Shown here piece by piece: positions 56,791 through 64,000 of a stretch of 64,000 nucleotides of DNA. The notes under the pieces were generated by a model. It searched no databases. It was not told the DNA's origin and worked only from the letters and a program-made list of their open reading frames with translations. Both the position numbers and the translations under genes were made by a program. Location: positions 37,297 to 101,296 of the forward strand of contig JAUTXW010000943.1 in assembly GCA_030620095.1 (NCBI GenBank), written 5' to 3'. Each line of letters begins with the position of its first letter. Position 1 is the first letter of the stretch. This stretch comes from Kuschelorhynchus macadamiae (Eukaryota; Arthropoda; Insecta; Coleoptera; Curculionidae).

Positions 56791-57942
56791 CGAAAATTTA
56801 GCTGCTGATAAAAAGTTCAAATGTGGCAAATCCAAAGCTGTTACACTGATATTGTGTGTAAAATGTCTATGTATTTATCATCCAAGCTGTTTGGATCAAA
56901 AATCTGGGAAGTATATCTCCAAAAACGAAATTTTGTGTTGTGGGAATGTGGACGTAACCTCTAAGGGTCAATAGGTTTTAGATCTTGAAAAATAAGTTAA
57001 GCTACTGAAAGAACTAAATGGAGTAAAGGAAGGAACTATTAGTTACAAAAATGAAATTATATCTCAACTGAACGAGAAAATAAAACTTCTTCAAGAAAAA
57101 ATAATGTATTTGGAATCTGATGCAAAAAGGACAGATAAGTCTACTAATCAACTACAAAAATAAGAAAAAAGTTATGCAATGGCAGTAAAAAGGTCTAAGA
57201 AAGGCGTAGTTATAGTAAAACCAAACATACAAGATGAAATTAACAGTACTATAGAAAATATTGAAAAAAACACAAATCCAGCCAATCTAGGCATACGAAT
57301 TACTAGCATGAAGAATACCAAGAATGGATCAGTAATTATAAAGCTGAGAAATGAGAATGAGGCCAAGACACTGCAAGAAAATATAGAGGCAAATATGGGA
57401 GACAATGTTACAATAAAAATTCCTATATGCAAGAATCCATCAATAAAAATAGTAGGCATTGAGCAACATTATGAGATGAAAACTTAATAGAGGTCCTAAA
57501 AAAGCAAAACCCTGCAATCATAACAGCAGAAAGTCATCTTAAAATAAAGGTTACCAAAAAAATGGTAAAAACCTATCTCTCAATAATAGAATGTGATCCT
57601 TCAACATTCCAGAGGATATCACTGAAATCTGATGGTAGGCTTTATATTGGGTATCATCGATCATGCAGAGTCTTTGAATACATTGGTGTAATAAGATGTT
57701 ACAACTGCTGCCAATATGGACATACAGGAAAAGAATGTCAAAGCAATAGAGTCTGTGGTAAGTGTAGTGAATCACATGATTCAGAAAATTCTGGAAACAT
57801 CAATAAATGCACAAATTGTGTTTCTGCAAATAATAGATACAGCACTAAGTATGATATCAATCATTCAGCTTTTAATATCAAGTATCCAGTGTATATACGA
57901 TGGCTAAATAAAGAAAAAATAAAAATATGTTATCAAGAATAG
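56771..57942 (+). pseudogene. Jockey-type ORF1 with PHD-like finger and CCHC knuckles
   Basis: ATG 56771 opens 'MESTSDGENLAADKKFKCGK' with a Cys-rich finger ('CVKCLCIYHPSCLD', then 'CCGN'). A frameshifted coiled-coil part and the frame 57179-57487 with 'AVKRSKKGVVIVKP' and 'NPANLGIRITSMKNTKNGSV' follow, corresponding to the segment before the zinc knuckles in Jockey ORF1. The next frame (57562-57942) holds three knuckles: 'CYNCCQYGHTGKEC', 'CGKCSESHDSENS' and 'CTNC'. The protein would package element RNA. Frame breaks lie near 56,972, 57,160 and 57,486. Confidence 0.75.
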
Positions 57943-57959
57943 CAATTAAATACGCCAAA

Positions 57960-58296
57960 TAATGGTATTTCGTTAAAAACAGGATCAAATAAACTATACA
58001 TCTTACACCAGAATATACAAAGAATTAGAAATAAAACCCTTGAAATAGAAGCACTTGTCAATGGACTCGTAAATAAACCTGAAGTGTTGTGTTTTAGTGA
58101 ACACTAGTTGGAGCATGAGGAAATCCAGTTTGTCAAGCTAAATAACTATAATCTGGCCTCCCATTATACTAGGACTTCTTTAAAACATGGTGGAGCATGT
58201 ACCTACAGTACAAACAATTTCAACTTTACAGAGGAAAAGGCTGTTGTAAAGAAGAGCATGGATGGTGTGTTTGTTTTATTTCCACTAAATTTGTAG
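57960..58296 (+). pseudogene. Jockey-type ORF2 endonuclease start
   Basis: Read from about 57985: 'LYILHQNIQRIRNKTLEIEA', then 'PEVLCFSEH', a stop in place of the Trp codon of the 'EHWL' box (TAG at 58107-58109), then 'KLNNYNLASHYTR' and 'HGGACTYS'. These are the N-terminal motifs of the AP-type endonuclease. The element ends abruptly near 58300 against a minus-strand copy. No RT remains. Confidence 0.7.
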
Positions 58297-58309
58297 GTAT
58301 GAAGAAGAA

Positions 58310-59510
58310 AGTATCCACCACACGTAAGTCATTCAAATAGTTCAAAGGATTTTTCCTTACATTAATTTTACCCATCAGTGATTGTGCTATAGTACACTAA
58401 TATTGATTTCATTCGCATGGTGATATTTCAAGTGTGACAGGATTTTCTTTCCTATCCGCCAAGTCATTGACAATTGACCAAGTCTCTTTCTGCCTATTTT
58501 TAGAATTAAATATTCTTTTGGCAAAGTATACTCTCTTCGCCGACTGTAAGACTTTCCTACATATGGCTCTATAGTTATTAAAATAAGCAATAAAATTTAA
58601 ATTGTCATAAAAAAAACTTTCTTAAGTAATGTAATGAACGCATATTCCTAGATTAGATATCCATGGTTTCTTTCTTTTAACCCTAATCTTTGTCACAGGA
58701 AAACCGGTGGTAAACATTTTAAAAACGAGGTCATGAAAACTTGAAAGCGGATCATGTGTATTTAGGATATTCCAGTTCATATTGTTACATAGTTGACGGA
58801 ATTTGCGAAAAGTTATTTCTACTATTTTCTTCCAAGTCTACATTTGCGTGATTTTCTCTTAATTTTCAAACTAACCTTTGTTACAATTGCTTCATGATCT
58901 GATAGTGCTGCATTCACCGAGTCACAAGACACCCATGTTAAATTCGAACAAACATAGTCTATAATTGTAGAGGATAATCTTGAAAATCTAGTTGGTGCTT
59001 CCACATGCATTACTAAGTTAAATGAATTTAATACATTTTGCAAACTTTCAGTATGCCTCGAGCCTTTATCAGAATAATTTATATTAAAGTGACCAGCTAT
59101 TAACAGTTTTGATTTAGGAGGAAACTGGGATAGAAGATTTTCAAGATTCCCCAAGAATACGTTAACGCTACTACCGCGAGATCTTTACAGGCAGATTATA
59201 TACAAATTTAAAACTCTACAAAATGCAATAGAAAATTCAAAATCTCTTTCAATAACCAAATCATTATACTTATTAATATTAATAAATGAAGCTACCTCAG
59301 AAATTTTTTGACTTATCAATATAAGAGTCCCCCATGTAAATGAGTTTCCCTGCAAAACTTAGACACTACAAAATATCCAGCAATAGAAATAGGCTCATCT
59401 ATCCTTAGCCAATGTTCAGTCAATAGAACAACATCTGGAAAACCTAAACTATCAAGAAATATAATCAGTTCGTCCCTTTTATTGCGGATTGATTGCACGT
59501 TAAGTAGCAT
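58310..59510 (-). pseudogene. CR1/Jockey-like ORF2 endonuclease, minus strand
   Basis: Leftward frames give 'MLLNVQSIRNKRDELIIF' (59510-59457), 'VVLLTEHWLRIDEPI', 'HLHGGLLY', then 'KLLIAGHFNINYSDKGSRH' (59112-59056; the usual 'GDFNID', here with His for Asp), 'APTRFSRLSSTIIDYVCSNL' and 'ALSDHEAIV'. A linker-like frame follows at 58590-58387. The RT is missing: the copy stops at about 58310 where the plus-strand copy also stops. Confidence 0.7.
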
Positions 59511-59838
59511 TACTTCAAACCAGGAGGCTCCTCCGTCTTCTCTAAAAAAACATCACTAGCTGAATTTAATACTTGGAGAGAATGATTAACGTCAGTATCG
59601 ATTTCCCGATGCTGATCCCTGTTCTGAATTTTAGATAATTTAACTTCACAAAGTGGACTTTAACACAATTCTGTGAGAATACTTACTATATAAGAAGTAT
59701 CTAGCCAATGATTTACATAAAGAAACGACACCATTCGCATAAAACTTACCGCTAATAGACACAAAATCCAAAATTCTAACAGAAACATTCCTATTTTTAC
59801 AAAAATTTTAAACAAGATTGTATAGCGATTGATAAAAC

Positions 59839-60872
59839 TTATTGTATGACCCCCGAATACAAAAAATCAAATTCGTTATTTTTCCTGTTTAGAAGAGATT
59901 TTAAAACTATTTTGCGAAGAAATGATAAATAGTCCAAGTCCAAAAATATTATTACACTGTCTATATCTGTCATTTTACCAATACAGGACGTAGCAGTTCT
60001 TTCAATTTTACTTAAGTTTGATCCAGCTTTAATTATTCCTTCTACTTCATATTGGTCATGGTTCAGTAGATTTCGCAACGCACCTGCACAATTACGACCA
60101 CTATGGTCCCCAAAAAGTTTAACTTTTATCTTATCTTTAGTAATTAAAGGCTTCAAAGAATCCTGGTATATCTGTTTATCTGCATATATTACAGATGGAG
60201 GCTTATGTTGATAAACATGATCTTGATTTGATCTTCTTTCATTGATTTTAATTCAGTGGACACTCGTTTGTTATGCACTTCCAATGATCTGATAGTTTCT
60301 ACCCTGGAGCGGTTAATTTACATGATTTCTTCATAGTCCTTTCTTGCCATACTTAATTCAAGTGACAGTTCATCTTTTTCTGCCAAAAGGGCTTTATTTT
60401 TTTCCTCCAGTTCGAAAGCAGCTATTTTCAGCTGATTTATGCTGTCCCTTTGTTCATTTATTTTCTATGCTACTCTGTTCATACTCAAACACTTCATTTT
60501 CAAAAGCTTTCGATCTCCTTTCCAGTCTTTTAATAAATGACTTTTGTTCCCGTATTTCTTTTCCAGTCTGGACACTTCAGATTCCATTTCATCACTTAGT
60601 TTTTGCTTTTCTTCTTCGAGACCATAAATAACTTTAATTTTTTCTACCAAATCCTGTTTGCATTTTATGAGCGATCCTTGAATCCGAATAAGGTCGCCAG
60701 TATGTTCAGAATCCTTGATAGCACATACTTCAGAGCAGAGAATAATGTTATTTTCTAAAATCTTAACAGTTTTGTACCTGTCCATACAACTCGGGTGGAA
60801 TATTCCCAAACATACTTTACAGCAATAATTGTTGAAATCTTTCCTTTTACAACATTTGAATCCAAACTCCAT
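59839..60872 (-). pseudogene. ORF1 with PHD finger, coiled coil and esterase-like domain
   Basis: ATG 60872 opens a Cys/His finger ('CCKRKDFNNYCCKVCLGIFH', then 'PSCMDRY', 'ILCSEVC'), then a long coiled coil ('QDLVEKIKVIYGLEEEKQKL' onward) to about 60465. After a frame loss, 60156-59839 encodes 'KVKLFGDHSGRNCAGALRNL', a shape like the GDSL/SGNH block I (usual 'GDS.GR'), with 'SVIIFLDLDYL' downstream where block III ('G.ND') would be. ORF1 proteins of CR1-type elements often carry such an esterase domain. Here Ser of GDS is His and the ND pair is not intact, so activity is unlikely. Confidence 0.65.
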
Positions 60873-60889
60873 CTTAATTTATGCTTCAA

Positions 60890-61389
60890 TGTCCGATATA
60901 AAAATTCAATGCTAAAAGGTTCCAAAAAACGTCAAAATCTCCTAGACTAATATCAGAATATTGATTTTAGAAGGTTGATAAAATATTCACAAGATATGAC
61001 GGTACAAAAAAAATATTAGAAATTTGCTGAGAAATTATTCCGGCGATTTGTTCCTTTTTCAAATAAACTGATAAGAAATAAACTGATAAAGAAAATGCAC
61101 TGAACATAAAAGGATTAAAGTTTTTTGCTGATATATAGGTTACTGTTATACAGATTTATTCAAATTTATTGGGTGTTTCTGGCACTAATGTAGTATCATG
61201 GAAAATTATATCACGCAGTTGAAACAAGCAAACTTTCACAAACACAATGATACCAAACACATACTATACTATTGAATAAACAAAATACTCTCGAAATAGT
61301 GATACTTTCGGAGCGACGCAAAATATCTATACGTGGTAAACAGTAAACTATGAAAATATTTCACCTTTTTTTGATTAATTTATTTAACA
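60890..61389. other. No recognised feature
   Basis: Probably the 5' leader of the minus-strand element on its left, followed by AT-rich sequence before the plus-strand RT. Confidence 0.35.
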
Positions 61390-63125
61390 GCATATTTGTT
61401 ATCAGAAAATTCAAAATCAAAAAAATTAACAACCACTGGATAACAAAAGGTATTAAAATATCATGTAGACATCAAAAGAATATTATATTATAAGAAGATA
61501 AGGGGCCAAATATCAAATGATTTCTACAACAAATACTGTAAAATTTTGAAAAGTGTTATAAAAGAAGCAAAACTTATTTCCAATAACCAACATACATAAG
61601 GGGTGCCGAAAACAAAACTAAAGCAACATGGAATCTAGTTAAGAATGTTACTTGGCAAAATAATAAGCACAAGACAGTACTTGCAAAGTTTGCTAATAAA
61701 TATCAAAATCCAGTAGAGATCCTGGATAATACTAATAATTATTTTGTCAATGCTTTTCCGAATCTGCAGCCTGTACGCAATAACAACTCTATCTTTCTAG
61801 ACCCAATAAATTGTTTTGAAGTTGAAAAAAATAATTAAAAACTTTAAAAATAAAAAATTTGTCGGTGAGGATCAGATCCCATTTCATATTTTAAAGAGTG
61901 TAGCAGAAATAATATCGGTACCAATTTCCCATATTATAAATTTATGCTTTTCCACAGGTTGTTTTCCAGAACTTTTAAAAAGGGCATATATTAAAGCAAT
62001 TTATAAAAAAGGGGGAGAAAGATGAGGTAAAGAACTATAGGACTATTTCTTTATTGTCAAATGTAAGTAAAATTTTTGAGAGAGCTATGTATGAAAGATT
62101 GATACATTTTTTTGAACAAAACAAGATCATTAGTTATAAGCAAAATGGCTTTAGAAGGGTAAAATCCATAATAAGTGCTGTTTATCAGGCAATAACTAAA
62201 ATATTAAATTCTATAAATAACAGAAAACAAACAGTAGTTATGTGCATGGACCTTTCTAAAGCATTTTATTGTGTGAATCATCGTATATTGTGTGAGAAGC
62301 TGGAAATGTATGGTGTTAGAGGGATTGCTTTAAGTTTAATACAGTCTTATCTTGAAAATCGTACTCAGCAAGTAGTAGAAATTGATGAAGTGGAAATTTG
62401 CTTAAATCAAAAAAATCATTGTCACTAGAGGTGTTCTACAGGGCTCCATTTTGGGACCTCTTCTATATATTATTTACACAAGTCAACTTTCAGACGTTTC
62501 TAATGAGTATACTGTATTGTATGCTGATGAGACTACTCTCATATTTAGTGAAGAAAATGAGGAAATGTTAGTGGCAAAGATAAGTGCTACGATGGACACT
62601 CTTGACAACTATTTTTCATCTAACGACCTTCTTCTTAATGTGTCTAAGACCCAATTACTTTACTTGTATTTACGAACAGAACGAATAATTCACTAACATT
62701 ATCATACATCAATACATATTTGAAGTCAGTGACGAGTGTTTTATTCTTGGGTATCCATATTGACGCCAGATTAGATTGGAGAGAGCATGTGGACAGTGTT
62801 GCACTGAGCATATCTAGGTATTGCTATGGGTTAAGAGTTATTGTAGAATTTGTTGGTGTTGATGCGGCATTGACGGCTTATCATGCATATATACAAAGCT
62901 TAGATATGGGTTTATTTTTTGGGGGAATTCCACTGATATGTCCGGAATTATGGTGCTGCAGAAAAGGTGTATCAGGAGTATATTTAAAATAAAACAAGTC
63001 AAAAGCTGTAGACGTGTCTTTATTGCAAGAAATATTTTAACATTGGTTTGTATGTATATACTTGATTCTGTGATTAACCTCAATATGATACTAAAAATAA
63101 GAATGTTCTTTTTTCTGAAAGATGT
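61390..63125 (+). pseudogene. Jockey-like ORF2: linker, RT and C-terminus
   Basis: The linker appears as 'NNHWITKGIKISC' (61425-61465) and 'KATWNLVKNVTW' (61620-61656). RT follows in several frames: 'LKRAYIKAIYKKGGE' (61975-62020), 'QNGFRRVKSIISA', palm A 'DLSKAFYCVNHRILCEK' (62250-62300, the second conserved Asp is Tyr), 'RGVLQGSILGPLLY' (62430-62470) and the catalytic box 'LYADETTLIF' (62517-62546), where the second Asp of YADD is Glu. The post-palm 'FLGIHIDARLDWREHV' (62747-62793) and 'YHAYIQS' boxes follow, and the C-terminal tail fades near 63110. At least four frame breaks are present. Confidence 0.8.
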
Positions 63126-63129
63126 AGTT

Positions 63130-63790
63130 TTTCCTATATACTATATCCATATACATACTTATTTCTAATACCCTTATTTTCTAAGCTTCCTAGCAAAATT
63201 TCATGTGCCACAGTGTCGAAAGCCTTCTGTAAGTCCAAAAATATACCTATGACCCTTATTAGATTTTTCAGTATACTTTCGGTTACTCTACACAAGGCGT
63301 TCTCTGTATTGGAGCTCTCCCTGAAAGAAAATTGGTTTTTGTTCAATAGTTTATGTTTTCATAAAATGATTACTATTCTATTCCTTATATATTTTTCTAT
63401 TACCTTACTAATTGTACTTGTTTAAACTTATTGGTCTATAGTTATTTGTTGATCTTCTATCGCCTGTTTTGAACAGTGGTATAATAATTTCAATATATAA
63501 GCAAAAACCATATTTATAATGTGGCTTAGAGGCTGAATTAGTTTATATTTATATTGCATTATAATATTTGAACATATGCAGTCTTTACCACTTTTCACTC
63601 CCTGCTTTAGACTATTAATTTCCTTCATTATTTTTTTTGTGTTATTGGATTAAATGGAAATGCATTTAGCACTCTACTGTTCATGTTATGATTTTTATTA
63701 GTTGGAGTAATTTGTTCTGTGTTTCTAACAATACTGCTGAAAAAGTTGTTAAATTCATCTGCTATTTTTCACCTGTCACTTATTTCAATA
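63130..63790 (-). pseudogene. Non-LTR RT fragment, minus strand
   Basis: Leftward: 'ADEFNNFFSSIVRNTEQI' (63765-63712), 'LKQGVKSGKDCICSNII' (63610-63560, family 'LK.gkSpG.DgI'), 'QPLSHIINMVF' (63537-63505), then 'NQFSFRESSNTENAL' (63338-63294) and palm A 'FLDLQKAFDTVAHEIL' (63245-63198). It ends at 63134 before the catalytic box. The sequence style differs from the neighbouring copies, so it belongs to another family. Confidence 0.65.
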
Positions 63791-63799
63791 TTATCCCTA

Positions 63800-64000
63800 T
63801 CTATTATGAATGTTTAATGTTTTTCCATAGAAATAAGGCATTTTTTGATGAATTTAAGAATAATCATATTTATAGATAAACTTAGATTATAATATAACCG
63901 ACACAGGTTATCATTGTATAAGAGCTGACCCATGTACAAATGTATTCAATTTTACAATAAACTCCCAACACATTACAAACTGTTGAATAATAGCCTAGAA
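63800..64000 (+). pseudogene. Jockey-like ORF2 C-terminal fragment, runs off window
   Basis: The frame reads 'YYECLMFFHRNKAFFDEFK' (63811-63860) and, after shifts, 'YNKLPTHYKLLNN' (63955-63990), the family C-terminus. It resembles 'FECVMFLHRNKRLFNQHI' in the copy at 43690, so it is probably a related element. Confidence 0.6.

Overview
The window is AT-rich, repeat-packed eukaryotic DNA. It most likely comes from an arthropod, probably an insect with a large, transposon-rich genome. The basis is the mix of Jockey/CR1-type non-LTR retrotransposons, a BEL/Pao LTR element, Penelope-like (PLE) fragments, MITEs and very long (AT)n microsatellites. I recognise no host gene, tRNA, rRNA or CRISPR. The species cannot be named from the sequence.

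Layout. 0-10 kb: a 144-bp tandem repeat present in both orientations (320-1720), a 205-bp hAT-like MITE with an 8-bp target duplication, a 1-kb MITE, two minus-strand retrotransposon tails, and long stretches with nothing recognisable. 10-19.5 kb: a 400-bp (AT)n array, a broken Jockey-type element, then a decayed BEL/Pao element (gag, protease, RT/RNase H, integrase) split in gag by a nested Jockey fragment. 19.8-22.6 kb: a dispersed repeat family with a recurring 'ATGGCGG' word and a TTAA-flanked MITE. 22.9-24.5 kb: the 5' part of a Jockey element, which resumes at 37.6 kb.

Between these two Jockey halves lies the most notable object: a 13.1-kb integrated Polinton/adintovirus-like viral element (24486-37573) with terminal inverted repeats. 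It carries a protein-primed family B DNA polymerase, a FtsK/HerA-type packaging ATPase, a parvovirus-like phospholipase A2 protein, an adenain-like cysteine protease, a putative penton, a double-jelly-roll-type major capsid protein, and several small unknown genes near both ends. Expression units look compact: a divergent promoter at 32.7 kb, overlapping late genes, and genes converging at 36.57 kb. The polymerase is broken and lacks its C-terminal half, the PLA2 and capsid genes are frameshifted, and no integrase is visible. Yet the ATPase, protease, penton-like and several small genes are still open, which suggests a fairly recent insertion. The polymerase 5' part appears to hold two spliceosomal introns.

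38-64 kb is a graveyard of Jockey/CR1-like elements on both strands. Several keep ORF1 proteins with PHD-like fingers, CCHC knuckles or an esterase-like domain. Embedded among them are a PLE 3' fragment with a perfect 49-bp inverted repeat inside a long (AT)n array (44.5-45.0 kb), a 439-bp fold-back insertion with an 11-bp target duplication (48.0-48.4 kb), and tandem hammerhead-like PLE terminal repeats (53.0-53.3 kb). No two neighbours appear to form a host pathway; the only genes that plausibly work together are those of the viral element.
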